A DNA stretch of 64,000 bases from Pseudomonas sp. LB-090624 (GCF_003205205.1 NZ_QJRL01000004.1:186001-250000), one strand, 5' to 3'. Positions 17,857-27,300 are shown, counted from the first letter of the stretch. Notes: generated from the letters alone by a model not told the origin. Translations and numbers: made by a program.

Positions 17857-19506
17857 TCAGCGCTTGGCCGTCAGCCAGGGCCGGCAACTGGCAAACATGT
17901 CCAGCGATTGCTGGTAGACCTGGGTGTGCACCTGCAACAGGCCGAGCATGGAGTGGAACAGGTTGTCCTGCGACAGCGGGGTGTCGCTGAGCTTGGCCAG
18001 GCAGTCGGTATCGATGCCGAAGTCTGCCTTGTAACTGTCGGAGAACCAGGTCAGCAGGGGTACATGCTTCTGTTGCTCGGGAGCGATGGCGTACGGTGTG
18101 CCGTGCAGGAACAGGTTGTACTCGCCCAGTGACTCGCCATGGTCGGACAGGTAGATCATGGCCGTGTCGACCTTGTCCTGCTTGCTGCGCAGGGTGTCGA
18201 TCAGCGAGGCCAGCACGTTGTCGGTATAGGCCAGGGTGTTGTCATAGCCGTTGATGATCTCCTGCTGGCTGCACTGGTTAAGCGCGTTGCTATGGCAAAC
18301 CGGCGCGAAGCGTTCGCTGCCACTGGGGTAGCGCTTGAAGTATTCCGGGCCGTGGCTGCCCATCTGGTGCAGCACCAGCACGGTGTCCTTGTCGAGGTTG
18401 TCGATCAGCGCGTCAAGGCCTTGCAGCAGGATCTGGTCATGGCATTCGCCATCGGCGCACAACTGGGGGACCTTGAGGTTGCTGACATCGATGAACTGGA
18501 CGCGGTCGCAGGTGCCTTTGCAACCCGACTGATTGTCACGCCACTGCACGGCCAGGCCGGCACGCTGGAGAATGTCCAGCAAGCCTTCGCGATTCTTCGC
18601 CACGCGGGCATCGTAATCCCTGCGCTTCATGCCCGAGAACATGCACGGCACCGAGACCGCGGTTTCCGTACCGCACGAGTGCACATCGGAAAACGCCAGC
18701 AGGCCCTGTTCCTTGGCCAGGTTCGGCGTGGTATCGCGCTCATAGCCCAGCACGCCGAAATGGTCTGCCCGGGCACTTTCCCCGACCACCAGCACGGTCA
18801 GCGACTTGCGCTCATGTTTTTGCCAGGCGGCATCCCGCTTGGCATCTTCGCCATAATGCTGGAACGGGCGCGAGGCAGTACCGACACGCTCACTGACATA
18901 ACCAATGGAGGCCCCGACGATATTGCTTGGGGTCAGCATCAGGCGCAATTCGTGGTGATTGCGAAACAGTGACGACAGCCCTTGATAATTGACCAGCGCC
19001 ACCGAGCCAAGGGCCACCACGCAGGCACCACTGACCACCAGTTTGCCAAGCAGCTCGCGGTGCCAGCGGCGGTAGGCGATCGGCGCCTTCCATAGCAGCA
19101 CCGAAGGCAGTACACCCAGCAGCAGGATATAAGCGGCAAACTTGAACGACATAAGATCCGTTACTTCGGCAACATTGGTCTCAGCGATGTTGCGGAACAT
19201 GCCGGCATCAATAAGTACGCCGTACTGGTTCATGAAGTACGCCACGCCTGCGCCACTCATGAACAACATGATAACTAACGGCTTGAACACATAACGGAAA
19301 GCAAACAAAGTGAGGATCAGATTGAAGGCGAACAGCATCAGCACGGCGAACGCCAGGCTCAGCCACAACCCCGATAGCCCGGGTGGCACGACCTCTTGCA
19401 GATGCTCCCAGAGAAACATGTTGAAGCCGATCAGTAGATAAAGGCTGGCCAGCAGCGTGACCCATTCAGTCCGCACGGATTTGAAGTTGAGCATCAGCGT
19501 TCGCAT
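17857..19506 (-). CDS. eptA: lipid A phosphoethanolamine transferase, EptA family
   Basis: A 549-residue inner-membrane enzyme with about five N-terminal membrane spans (residues 10-170) and a periplasmic alkaline-phosphatase-like domain. Zinc and catalytic elements are visible: VVGESARADHFG, the CGTETAVSVPCM loop holding the phosphoethanolamine-accepting threonine, DNQSGC, and the metal motif SDHGESLGE with a following HGTPY. It would add phosphoethanolamine to lipid A or core sugar, changing surface charge. It stands alone; no PmrAB-type two-component genes are next to it. Closest paralogue type (EptA or CptA) is not certain. Confidence 0.88.
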   Translation of the reverse strand: MRTLMLNFKSVRTEWVTLLASLYLLIGFNMFLWEHLQEVVPPGLSGLWLSLAFAVLMLFAFNLILTLFAFRYVFKPLVIMLFMSGAGVAYFMNQYGVLIDAGMFRNIAETNVAEVTDLMSFKFAAYILLLGVLPSVLLWKAPIAYRRWHRELLGKLVVSGACVVALGSVALVNYQGLSSLFRNHHELRLMLTPSNIVGASIGYVSERVGTASRPFQHYGEDAKRDAAWQKHERKSLTVLVVGESARADHFGVLGYERDTTPNLAKEQGLLAFSDVHSCGTETAVSVPCMFSGMKRRDYDARVAKNREGLLDILQRAGLAVQWRDNQSGCKGTCDRVQFIDVSNLKVPQLCADGECHDQILLQGLDALIDNLDKDTVLVLHQMGSHGPEYFKRYPSGSERFAPVCHSNALNQCSQQEIINGYDNTLAYTDNVLASLIDTLRSKQDKVDTAMIYLSDHGESLGEYNLFLHGTPYAIAPEQQKHVPLLTWFSDSYKADFGIDTDCLAKLSDTPLSQDNLFHSMLGLLQVHTQVYQQSLDMFASCRPWLTAKR

Positions 19507-19746
19507 TCAAGAGTGATTATCAACCCCCAGGCCAAATGGCACCGTGGGAAAGTTGGGCGAACTCTAGAAAGCGCGTCATCAATTTTTTGTGAAAAAGACG
19601 GTAACAATTTCGTGAAGGCGGGTGTTTGGACAAAGGATCACCACTTGTTCAGCTGCCATTCAGCCTGACAGCCGTCACAAGCCTGCGCAAAGGCGGCTAT
19701 CCTCAGAGGTCAGGACCTTACCGACAACCCTGACAGAGGTGAAGAA

Positions 19747-19983
19747 ATGCCAGTTCCGCATGATCTGCTCGCTGACCTGCACGTTACCGCTGATGCATTC
19801 CAGGCGCTCATAGACAAGGATCAGGACCTGCACAAGCTGCACAAGGAATACAACGCCAAGGACAAGGAGGTGGTCGCCGCCGAAGGCAACGGTACCAACG
19901 ACGAGGCCGTCACCCGGCTGCGCAAGGAAAGGTTGCTGATCAAGGACAAGATCGAACGGATGATTCATCCGCCCAAATCCTGA
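19747..19983 (+). CDS. YdcH-type DUF465 small protein
   Basis: A 78-residue mostly helical, charged protein with a coiled-coil-like heptad pattern and the C-terminal LRKERLLIKDKIERMI, as in the DUF465/YdcH family. A GAGGTGAAG ribosome site precedes the ATG. Function unknown. The 240 bases upstream are the divergent promoter region shared with eptA. It ends at a hairpin. Confidence 0.8.
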   Translation: MPVPHDLLADLHVTADAFQALIDKDQDLHKLHKEYNAKDKEVVAAEGNGTNDEAVTRLRKERLLIKDKIERMIHPPKS

Positions 19984-20000
19984 CAACAATTCACTGAACC

Positions 20001-20039
20001 TGCAGGCCTCCTCGCGGGCGAGCTGCGCGGAGGCCTGCA
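20001..20039. repeat. REP-type hairpin/terminator
   Basis: TGCAGGCCTCC and GGAGGCCTGCA form an 11-bp perfect stem around a TCGCGGGCG loop, between converging genes. Confidence 0.6.
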
Positions 20040-20043
20040 GCCC

Positions 20044-21213
20044 TTATACCGCGACCAGCGCTTTCAGCGCCCCATCCAGGTCCTCGACCAGGTCGCGGTA
20101 ATCCTCGATCCCTACCGACAAACGCAGCAGGTTCTCGCTGATGCCCATCACACCTTTCTGCTCCGGGCTCAGCGAGCAGTGCGACATGCTCCAGGAATGG
20201 TTGATCATGCTTTCCACGCCACCCAGCGAGTCGGCCAGCACAAAGATTTGCAGGGCCTCCACCAGGCGGTTGAGCGCGGCGCGGTCGCCTTTCACTTTCA
20301 TCGCCACCACCGCCCCGCCACTGCGCATCTGGCGCTTGCACAGCTCATGCTGCGGGTGGCTCTCCAGCCCTGGGTAATACACCTGTTCGACCTGCGCGTG
20401 GCTTTCCAGGAAGCGTGCCACTTGCAGGGCATTGGCGCACTGGCGCTCCATGCGCACATCCAGGGTTTTCAGGCCGCGCAGGGCCAGGTAGCAGTCGAAC
20501 GGCCCCTGCACCGCCCCTATCGCCATGCTGATACGGCGCAGGCGCGCCAGCAACGCATCATTGGCCGCCACCACCACACCGCCGGTGAGGTCGGAGTGGC
20601 CGCCAATGTACTTGCTGGCCGAGTGCATCACCAGGTCAACGCCCAAGGTGATCGGGCGCTGGTTCCACGGCGAGCAGAAGGTGTTGTCGATGCAGGTGAG
20701 GATGCCCTTGGCCTTGGCCAGGTCGCAGACCGCCTTGATGTCGACCAGGTGCAGCAACGGGTTGGTTGGCGATTCGATCCAGATCAGCTGGGTTTCCGGC
20801 TTGATCGCAGCGGCCACGGCCTCGAGGTCGTTAAGGTCGACATACGTGGTGGTCAGGCCAGAGGTGCGGCTGCGGTAGTCCTCCATGATGCGGAAGGTGC
20901 CACCGTATACGCCGTTCATCACGACCACATGGGCATCCTTGGGCAGCAGCTCCAGCACCGTAGCGGTAGCGTTCACCCCCGAGGCGCAGGCGACCGCGCC
21001 CACGCCTTCTTCCAGGGCGGCGACACAGGTTTCATAGGCATGCCGCGTAGGGTTGCCAACGCGGCTGTACGAGTACTCCGGCTTGTCGTCCAGGCTGCGT
21101 TTGGTGAACGAGCTGGCAGTGACGATGGCCGGGAAAATGGCGTTGTCGGCAACGCTGAACTGCTCGCCAGCGTGAATGGTACGGGTGGCGAAATTGCGCG
21201 GCTTGTCGGACAT
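20044..21213 (-). CDS. PLP-dependent Cys/Met metabolism enzyme (cystathionine gamma-lyase/methionine gamma-lyase family)
   Basis: A 389-residue enzyme of the trans-sulfuration fold. Lys201 in MHSASKYIGGHSD should bind PLP, Asp176 in CIDNT contacts the ring nitrogen, and Tyr103 in VYGGT is the conserved active-site tyrosine. At the place where characterised P. putida methionine gamma-lyase has an active-site cysteine two residues after that tyrosine, this protein has Gly105. That argues for a cystathionine- or homocysteine-type activity, but does not settle it. Start 21213 (MSDKPR) is preferred over 21225. An Lrp-type regulator is divergent. Confidence 0.82.
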   Translation of the reverse strand: MSDKPRNFATRTIHAGEQFSVADNAIFPAIVTASSFTKRSLDDKPEYSYSRVGNPTRHAYETCVAALEEGVGAVACASGVNATATVLELLPKDAHVVVMNGVYGGTFRIMEDYRSRTSGLTTTYVDLNDLEAVAAAIKPETQLIWIESPTNPLLHLVDIKAVCDLAKAKGILTCIDNTFCSPWNQRPITLGVDLVMHSASKYIGGHSDLTGGVVVAANDALLARLRRISMAIGAVQGPFDCYLALRGLKTLDVRMERQCANALQVARFLESHAQVEQVYYPGLESHPQHELCKRQMRSGGAVVAMKVKGDRAALNRLVEALQIFVLADSLGGVESMINHSWSMSHCSLSPEQKGVMGISENLLRLSVGIEDYRDLVEDLDGALKALVAV

Positions 21214-21318
21214 GGTCAGGCCCATCTGGCAGAGTGAAAGCTGCCACTATCGCACAACCCAAATCTTCTGGCCTTGGGGTAATCTGTGAAATATTTTCCT
21301 GCATGGCCCGCACGCGAT

Positions 21319-21780
21319 ATGGACAGTTTCGACCAGCACATTCTTACCCTGCTTCAGCGCGATGCCTCGATCTCGCTCAAGGACCTGGCCGAGGCCGTCA
21401 ACCTGTCGACCACGCCGTGCTGGAAGCGGGTCAAGCGCCTGGAAGAAGACGGCTTCATCATCGGCCGCGTCGCCCTGCTCGACCCCGAACGGCTGGGGCT
21501 GGGGCTGACGGTGTTCGTCCAGCTCAAGACCCAGCGCCATGACAGCGCCTGGCTGGAGCAGTTTGCCGCGACCGTGACCGGGTTCGAGGAAGTGATGGAG
21601 TTCTACCGCATGTCCGGGGACTGGGACTACATGCTACGGGTGGTGGTGGGGGACATTGCGGCATATGACCGGTTCTACAAGAAGCTGATCACCCGTACCG
21701 ACGGCTTGTCGAACATTACCTCCAGTTTTGCCATGGAACAGATGAAGTACACCACGGCTTACCCGGTGCATCGCGCCTGA
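21319..21780 (+). CDS. Lrp/AsnC-family transcriptional regulator
   Basis: A 153-residue feast/famine regulator: N-terminal helix-turn-helix (ISLKDLAEAVNLSTTPCWKR, residues about 15-34) and a C-terminal RAM ligand domain (GLTVFVQLKT to DYMLRVVV). The frame also opens at GTG 21286, but ATG 21319 gives the usual N-terminus. It is divergent from the PLP sulfur enzyme, with about 100 bases between, the same arrangement type as MdeR and methionine lyase known in P. putida, so it probably controls that gene. Confidence 0.87.
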   Translation: MDSFDQHILTLLQRDASISLKDLAEAVNLSTTPCWKRVKRLEEDGFIIGRVALLDPERLGLGLTVFVQLKTQRHDSAWLEQFAATVTGFEEVMEFYRMSGDWDYMLRVVVGDIAAYDRFYKKLITRTDGLSNITSSFAMEQMKYTTAYPVHRA

Positions 21781-21788
21781 TCGGTGCT

Positions 21789-21820
21789 GGCTTCTTCGCG
21801 GGTGAACCCGCGAAGAAGCC
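21789..21820. repeat. REP-type hairpin
   Basis: GGCTTCTTCGCGGG pairs perfectly with CCCGCGAAGAAGCC (14 bp, loop TGAA) between the converging Lrp and molybdoenzyme genes. Confidence 0.8.
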
Positions 21821-21835
21821 GGTATAGCCAACCCG

Positions 21836-24166
21836 TCAATCTGCGGCCAACACCGCCGCAATGCGGTTCCCCGCCTTGGCCTTTTCGACCTTGATCGCCA
21901 CGAATTTCGAGGTCGGGGTATAGGTCCCCTCGCCATAACTTTCCAGCGGTACCAACGGGTTGGTTTCCGGGTAATACGCCGCCGCCTGCCCCTCAGGCAC
22001 GTCATACGCCACCAGGCGGAACCCCGACACCCGCCGCTCCACGCCATCCTCCCACAGCGACACAAGGTCCACCTGCTCACCCGGTTCGAAGCCTAGGCGG
22101 CGGATATCGGCTGCGTTGACGAACACCACTTCTCGCAGGCCGAACACCCCACGGTAACGGTCGTCCAGGCCATACAGGGTGGTGTTGTACTGGTCGTGCG
22201 AACGCAGGGTCTGCAAAATCAGGTCGGGCTTGTCGCCACGGGCCAGTACCTTGGCGTTGACCAGTTCCTCGGGCAGCGCGTGGGGCATGAAGCGGGCTTT
22301 GCCCGTGGCCGTGCGGAAGTTGCGATCGGCGGCATTGTTGCCAAGGTGGAATCCGCCTGGGCTATTCAAGCGTTCATTGATACCGGTAAAGCCCGGAATC
22401 ACGTCAGCGATCATGTCGCGGATGCGGTTGTAATCGGCCACCGCGTACTCCCAGTCGATCGGCTGGTTGCCCAGCGTGGCCTTTGCCATACCGGCAATGA
22501 TCCACGGTTCCGAGCGCATGTGCGGCGAACGCGGGCGCAGCTGCCCATTGGAGATGTGCACCATGCTGAAGGTGTCCTCCACGGTCACGCCTTGAGGCCC
22601 CTCGGCCTGCAAGTCGATTTCGGTACGGCCCAGGCACGGCAGGATCAGCGCATCGCGCCCGGTAACCAGGTGCGAGCGGTTGAGCTTGGTGGAAATCTGC
22701 ACGGTCAGTGCGCAGTTCTGCAGCGCCGCGTGGGTGCGCGGAGTGTCTGGGGTGGCCTGGGCAAAGTTGCCCCCCAGGGCGACGAACACCTTGGCCCGCC
22801 CTTCCTCCATGGCCTTGATCGCCAGCACCGCGTTGTGCCCGTGGCCCCGCGGCACACGGAACTGGAAGCGTTTTTCGATGGCATCGAGCAGCGCCGCCTT
22901 GGGCTTCTCGTCGATGCCCATGGTGCGGTCGCCTTGCACGTTGCTGTGACCGCGCACCGGCGAAAGGCCGGCACCGGGCTTGCCGACGTTGCCGCGCAAC
23001 AGTTGCAGGTTGACGATTTCCTGCACGGTCGGCACCGAATGGCGGTGCTGGGTGACGCCCATGGCCCAGCACATGATGACCCGCTCGGCCTTGCGGTACA
23101 TGCGGGCGGCCAGTTCGATCTCGGCCAGGGTCAGGCCCGACTGCTTGACGATGTGCTCCCAGGAGGTGGCATCCACCGCTGTCAGATAGTCATCGACGCC
23201 ACTGGTGTGCGCGGCGATGAAGGCATGGTCGAATACCGCCGGCTCGCCCTTGGCCTGGGCTTCGCGCTCCCACTGCAAGAGGTATTTGGCAATGCCGCGC
23301 ATGGCCGCCATGTCGCCACCCAGGGCTGGGCGAAAGTAGGCGCTGGACGTGGGCTCGGAGCCATTGCTGAGCATTTCGAACGGGTGCTGCGGGTGCTGGA
23401 AGCGCTCCAGGCCCCGCTCTTTGAGCGGGTTGAAGCACACCACCTGGGCACCGCGTTTGACCGCCTCGCGCAGTGGTTCGAGCATGCGCGGGTGGTTGGT
23501 GCCGGGGTTCTGGCCGATGACAAAAATGGCGTCGGCCAGCTCCAGGTCGTGGAACACCACAGTGCCCTTGCCCACGCCGAGGGTTTCCGACATGCCTGTG
23601 CCACTGGCCTCGTGGCACATGTTCGAGCAGTCGGGGAAGTTGTTGGTGCCGTAGGCACGCACGAACAGCTGGTAGAGGAACGCCGCTTCGTTGCTGGCCC
23701 GCCCCGAGGTGTAGAATTCGGCTTCATCCGGCGACTGCAGCGCATGCAGGTGCCTGGCGACCAGCGCGAAGGCCTCCTGCCAGGTGGTTTCGACATAGTG
23801 GTCGGTGGCGGCGTCGTAGCGCATCGGGTGGGTGAGTCGGCCCTGGTACTCAAGCCAGTAGTCGGTCTGCTCCTTCAGCGCGCTGACGCTGTATTTGGCG
23901 AAGAAAGCCGGGTCGACCGAGCGGCCGGTGGCTTCCCAGTTGACCGCCTTGGCGCCGTTTTCGCAGAACTTGACCATGTCGCTTTCCGGCGACTCGCCCC
24001 AGGCGCAGCCGGGGCAGTCGAAGCCGCCGTTCTGGTTGGTCTTGAGCATGGCCCGCAGGTTCTTGAAGGCGTTGTCGCTGCCCAGCCAGCTCTTGGTCAC
24101 GCTTTTCAGCGCCCCCCAACCGGCGGCAGCGCCCTTGTAGTCCCTGATGTGTTCGTCCTGGCTCAT
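21836..24166 (-). CDS. FdhF/YdeP-family molybdopterin oxidoreductase
   Basis: A 776-residue bis-molybdopterin-guanine-dinucleotide enzyme of the YdeP branch. The N-terminus has a short cysteine motif CPGCAWGE with a third cysteine in KFCENG, suggesting an iron-sulfur cluster. The molybdenum region is SNMCHEASGTGM, so Cys stands where FdhF has selenocysteine. Other family segments are GQNPGTNHPRM, SPVRGHSNVQGDRTMG and, near the C-terminus, LRSHDQYNTTLYG. No twin-arginine signal is seen, so it is probably cytoplasmic. ATG 24166 is chosen over GTG 24181 for its AGGA site. Physiological substrate unknown; formate is only a guess. Confidence 0.87.
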   Translation of the reverse strand: MSQDEHIRDYKGAAAGWGALKSVTKSWLGSDNAFKNLRAMLKTNQNGGFDCPGCAWGESPESDMVKFCENGAKAVNWEATGRSVDPAFFAKYSVSALKEQTDYWLEYQGRLTHPMRYDAATDHYVETTWQEAFALVARHLHALQSPDEAEFYTSGRASNEAAFLYQLFVRAYGTNNFPDCSNMCHEASGTGMSETLGVGKGTVVFHDLELADAIFVIGQNPGTNHPRMLEPLREAVKRGAQVVCFNPLKERGLERFQHPQHPFEMLSNGSEPTSSAYFRPALGGDMAAMRGIAKYLLQWEREAQAKGEPAVFDHAFIAAHTSGVDDYLTAVDATSWEHIVKQSGLTLAEIELAARMYRKAERVIMCWAMGVTQHRHSVPTVQEIVNLQLLRGNVGKPGAGLSPVRGHSNVQGDRTMGIDEKPKAALLDAIEKRFQFRVPRGHGHNAVLAIKAMEEGRAKVFVALGGNFAQATPDTPRTHAALQNCALTVQISTKLNRSHLVTGRDALILPCLGRTEIDLQAEGPQGVTVEDTFSMVHISNGQLRPRSPHMRSEPWIIAGMAKATLGNQPIDWEYAVADYNRIRDMIADVIPGFTGINERLNSPGGFHLGNNAADRNFRTATGKARFMPHALPEELVNAKVLARGDKPDLILQTLRSHDQYNTTLYGLDDRYRGVFGLREVVFVNAADIRRLGFEPGEQVDLVSLWEDGVERRVSGFRLVAYDVPEGQAAAYYPETNPLVPLESYGEGTYTPTSKFVAIKVEKAKAGNRIAAVLAAD

Positions 24167-24666
24167 GCGATGAATCCTCACGCTTCGATGCTTTTTTCCA
24201 GCCTATGGAGCGTGGGGTGGGGGCGTCCAATCGAAAGATCTTACGGGGTGATAAGCGGTTTCGATCATGGGCTTGCAGGTGCTTGCCGTGCCATCTTCAG
24301 CGCCAGTGAGATCGCGCGCCGCCCGCGCGGCGCATCGCGAGCTGCGCTCGCTCCTACATTTGTTTCGGGCCAGTAACGCCTGTGAGAGGCGCGCGCGACC
24401 GCCTTGTTTGTACGACGCGATATCGCGCCATGCGCCAAGGCATACGCGCGCAATTCCCCCAGGAATAATTGGCCCGAAACAAATGTAGGAGCGAGCGCAG
24501 CTCGCGATGCGCCGCGCGGGCGGCGCTCGATCTCACCGGCGCTGAAAATGCCAAGCCAAGTGATAGAGGCCGTCGATCAACCAGTCGGACAAAGCAATTT
24601 GACGCCCCAGCCCCCAGGTTATAGCTTGGAGTCATGCCCCAACCCCTTCGAGATTCGAGCTTGAAC
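24167..24666. other. 500-base intergenic region with a large inverted repeat
   Basis: The divergent promoter region of the molybdoenzyme and moaA genes, mostly filled by the 24297-24545 inverted repeat. Open frames here are created by the repeat and are not believable genes. Confidence 0.7.
24297..24545. repeat. 75-bp inverted repeat around a 99-base spacer (REPIN/MITE-like)
   Basis: Positions 24297-24371 and 24471-24545 are reverse complements at 73 of 75 bases by hand alignment. Each arm carries GTAGGAGCGAGCGCAGCTCG, itself a smaller palindrome of a type common between Pseudomonas genes. The spacer (24372-24470) is rich in CGCG palindromes and codes for nothing obvious. This is the architecture of a REP doublet or small non-autonomous mobile element. 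Confidence 0.8.
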
Positions 24667-25671
24667 GTGGAACAGAACAGCCGGGCCCTGATCGACGGCT
24701 TCAACCGGAAAATCGACTACCTGCGGATGTCGGTCACCGACCGCTGCGACTTCCGTTGTGTGTACTGCATGGCCGAAGACATGCAATTCCTGCCGCGCCA
24801 GCAAATCCTCAGCCTCGAAGAACTGTTCCAGGTGGCCGAGCGTTTCGTCGCCCTCGGCACCCGCAAGATCCGCCTGACCGGCGGCGAGCCGCTGGTACGC
24901 CAGGGCATCGTCGACCTGTGTGGGCGCATCGCCGCCCTGCCCGGCCTGCGCGAGCTGTGCCTGACCAGCAACGGCTCGCAACTTGGCCGCCTGGCCCAAC
25001 CCTTGTTCGACGCGGGTGTGACACGCCTGAACATCAGCCTCGACAGCCTCGACGCCGAGCGCTTCAAGCAACTGACCCGCACCGGGGACCTGCATCAGGT
25101 CATCGCCGGCATCGATGCCGCCCGCCAGGCCGGGTTCAAGCGTACCAAGCTCAACTGCGTGGTGCTCAAAGGCCGCAACGATCATGAGCTGGTCAACCTG
25201 GTGCGCTTTGCCATCGATCGCGAGCTGGACATCACCTTCATCGAAGAAATGCCACTGGGCGTGATCAGCGAGCATGAACGCGGCGAGTCGTTCTGTTCCA
25301 GCGATGAAGTACGTGCGTTGTTGGCCGAACAGTTCACCCTGATCGAGTCGACCGAATCATCCCAAGGCCCGGCTCGCTACTGGCGCCTGGCTGAAGCAGC
25401 CAACACCCGGGTAGGCTTCATTTCACCGCACAGCCATAACTTCTGTGCCACCTGCAATCGCGTGCGCCTGACCGTCGAAGGCCGCCTGCTGCTGTGCCTG
25501 GGCAACGAACATTCGGTCGACCTCAAGCACGTGCTGCGCGGCCACCCCGGCAACCCCGAACGCCTGGAAAAGGCCATTCGCGACTCGCTGCACCTCAAGC
25601 CCTACCGCCACCACTTCGAAGTGGGTGGCGACGTGCAGATCCTGCGTTTCATGAACATGACCGGCGGCTGA
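24667..25671 (+). CDS. moaA: GTP 3',8-cyclase MoaA (paralogue)
   Basis: A radical-SAM enzyme for the first step of molybdopterin synthesis. The SAM cluster motif CDFRCVYC is near residue 32, the second cluster is provided by [11 protein letters not shown] and a later CLGN, and the protein ends in the conserved Gly-Gly. GTG 24667 gives 334 residues, the normal length; ATG 24634 would add 11. Neither has a strong ribosome site. It sits beside a molybdoenzyme and near moaB, so it probably serves that enzyme under particular conditions rather than being the only copy in the genome. Confidence 0.9.
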   Translation: MEQNSRALIDGFNRKIDYLRMSVTDRCDFRCVYCMAEDMQFLPRQQILSLEELFQVAERFVALGTRKIRLTGGEPLVRQGIVDLCGRIAALPGLRELCLTSNGSQLGRLAQPLFDAGVTRLNISLDSLDAERFKQLTRTGDLHQVIAGIDAARQAGFKRTKLNCVVLKGRNDHELVNLVRFAIDRELDITFIEEMPLGVISEHERGESFCSSDEVRALLAEQFTLIESTESSQGPARYWRLAEAANTRVGFISPHSHNFCATCNRVRLTVEGRLLLCLGNEHSVDLKHVLRGHPGNPERLEKAIRDSLHLKPYRHHFEVGGDVQILRFMNMTGG

Positions 25672-25691
25672 GCGACCGTCTCTGGATTTCC

Positions 25692-26591
25692 ATGATCGTC
25701 CACCCCACCCCCGATGTACTGCGCGTGCTGTTCACCCTCAAGGGCTCGATCGTCAAGCGCATTGCCCTGCGCTGCCTGATGGTCACCCTGCTCGCGGCGC
25801 TGATCGTGCTGGTGGAGCGGCATTTTCCGGCATTCTTCTACCCGGTCAGCGCCACGCCGTTCACCTTGCTAGGCCTGTCGCTGTCGATCTTCATGAGCTT
25901 TCGCAACAACGCCTGTTATGACCGTTGGTGGGAGGGGCGCAAGGCGTGGGGCAAGCTGATTATCGAAACCCGTTCGTTCGTGCGTGAGAGCGTGGTGATC
26001 GGCGACGAGCAACTGCGTAACCAGATGCTGCGCAGCCTGTGCGGTTTCGCCCATGCGCTGAATGCGCGCTTGCGTAACGAGGATGACCTGGCAGCCGCCC
26101 GCCCTTGGCTGCTGCGGCCTGAAGCGGTCAGCCCGCACAATGTATGTGACGGTATATTGCGCGAGGTTGGCGCACAGTGCTCGCGGCTGGCCGAGCAGCA
26201 ACAGATGAGTGAATGGCGTTACAACCTGCTGGAACAACGGTTGGTGGGGCTGACCGAGGTGCAGGCCACTTGCGAGCGGATCAAGGGCACGCCGCTGCCA
26301 TTCCCCTATACGCTGTTGCTGCACCGCACCATCTACATCTTCTGCTTGTTGTTGCCCTTTGCACTGGCCGAACCGCTGGGCTGGCTGGCGCCGCTGTTCA
26401 CCACCATCGTCGGGTACACATTCTTTGGCCTGGATGCGATCGGCAACGAGCTGGAAGACCCGTTCGGGCGCGATGAGAACGATTTGCCAACCGATGCCAT
26501 GGTGCGCACCGTGGAGCGCGATGTACTGGCGGGGCTGGGGGAACGACAGCTACCCCCGGCCTTGTTGCCGGTAGGGTATGTTTTGAGCTGA
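25692..26591 (+). CDS. bestrophin-family (UPF0187) membrane channel
   Basis: A 299-residue protein of the bacterial bestrophin/YneE family, which forms pentameric ion channels. Four hydrophobic segments (about residues 22-42, 48-65, 205-225, 228-248), the FRNNACYDRWWEGRKAWG segment after the second span, and the C-terminal DPFGRDENDLPTD acidic motif are family marks. Start ATG 25692, 20 bases after moaA, suggests cotranscription although no functional link to molybdopterin is known. Ion selectivity unknown. Confidence 0.85.
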   Translation: MIVHPTPDVLRVLFTLKGSIVKRIALRCLMVTLLAALIVLVERHFPAFFYPVSATPFTLLGLSLSIFMSFRNNACYDRWWEGRKAWGKLIIETRSFVRESVVIGDEQLRNQMLRSLCGFAHALNARLRNEDDLAAARPWLLRPEAVSPHNVCDGILREVGAQCSRLAEQQQMSEWRYNLLEQRLVGLTEVQATCERIKGTPLPFPYTLLLHRTIYIFCLLLPFALAEPLGWLAPLFTTIVGYTFFGLDAIGNELEDPFGRDENDLPTDAMVRTVERDVLAGLGERQLPPALLPVGYVLS

Positions 26592-26620
26592 GACAGCCAC
26601 TGCAAGATCCCTCTGACCCA

Positions 26621-27160
26621 TCACCCCCGGCTTGCGCAGGCCTCGATCGGCAACAGGTGCTTGACGAAGTTGCAGGGCCGGTGTCGGGCATCCAGTTGCT
26701 CCGCCAAAATCCCTTCCCACGCCGTGCGGCAAGCCCCGGTAGACCCCGGCAGGCAGCACACCAACGTGCGGTTGGACAACCCGGCCAAGGCTCGGCTCTG
26801 CACCGTCGAGGTGCCGATATCCAGAATCGACAACGCCCTGAACAGCTCACCGAAGCCATCGATACGCTTCTCAAGCAAGCACTCGACCGCCTCTGGCGTG
26901 CTGTCACGCCCGGTAAAGCCAGTGCCGCCAGTGATCAGCACCACCTGCACCTGTTCATCGGCAATCCAGGTAGCCACCTGGGCGCGGATCTTGTACAGGT
27001 CGTCCCTGAGCAGCGCCCGCGCCGCCAGGCGGTGGCCGACCTCTACCGAGCGGCTGGCCAGCAGTTCGCCGGAGGTGTCATTGTCGTAGGTGCGGGTGTC
27101 GCTGACGGTCAGCACGGCGATGTTCAGCGGTACGAAGACCGCATCGGGTTGGACGCGCAC
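26621..27160 (-). CDS. moaB: molybdenum cofactor biosynthesis protein MoaB
   Basis: A 179-residue MoaB/Mog-fold protein that would adenylylate molybdopterin before metal insertion. Motifs are VSDTRTYDNDTSG, GGTGFTGRDSTPEAV and LPGSTGACRTAW. The reading frame is longer, but GTG 27160 has AAGGAG seven bases upstream and gives the usual start (before FVPLNIAVLTV). Convergent with the bestrophin gene and divergent from a LysR regulator. Together with MoaA and the molybdoenzyme it forms a small molybdenum cluster. Confidence 0.9.
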   Translation of the reverse strand: MRVQPDAVFVPLNIAVLTVSDTRTYDNDTSGELLASRSVEVGHRLAARALLRDDLYKIRAQVATWIADEQVQVVLITGGTGFTGRDSTPEAVECLLEKRIDGFGELFRALSILDIGTSTVQSRALAGLSNRTLVCCLPGSTGACRTAWEGILAEQLDARHRPCNFVKHLLPIEACASRG

Positions 27161-27300
27161 GGTAAGGCTCCTTCGATGGCATTGGCGCCACGCTAGAGGC
27201 ATGGCCCGCAGGCGTCCAATCGATATGGCGTACCGGGCGATCAATGACATCTATCGCAGACGTGGGTTAAGGTCTGCATAACCAGACGCCAGGCACTTCC

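Noticed and set aside
22196..24376. Plus-strand open frame of 726 codons
   Set aside because: It is exactly antisense to the molybdoenzyme, whose cofactor motifs are intact. The translation is low-complexity, rich in Gly, His, Val and Ala.
24267..24704. Two short ORFs sharing a common peptide
   Set aside because: The shared peptide comes from the 75-bp inverted repeat, not from gene duplication. No ribosome sites.
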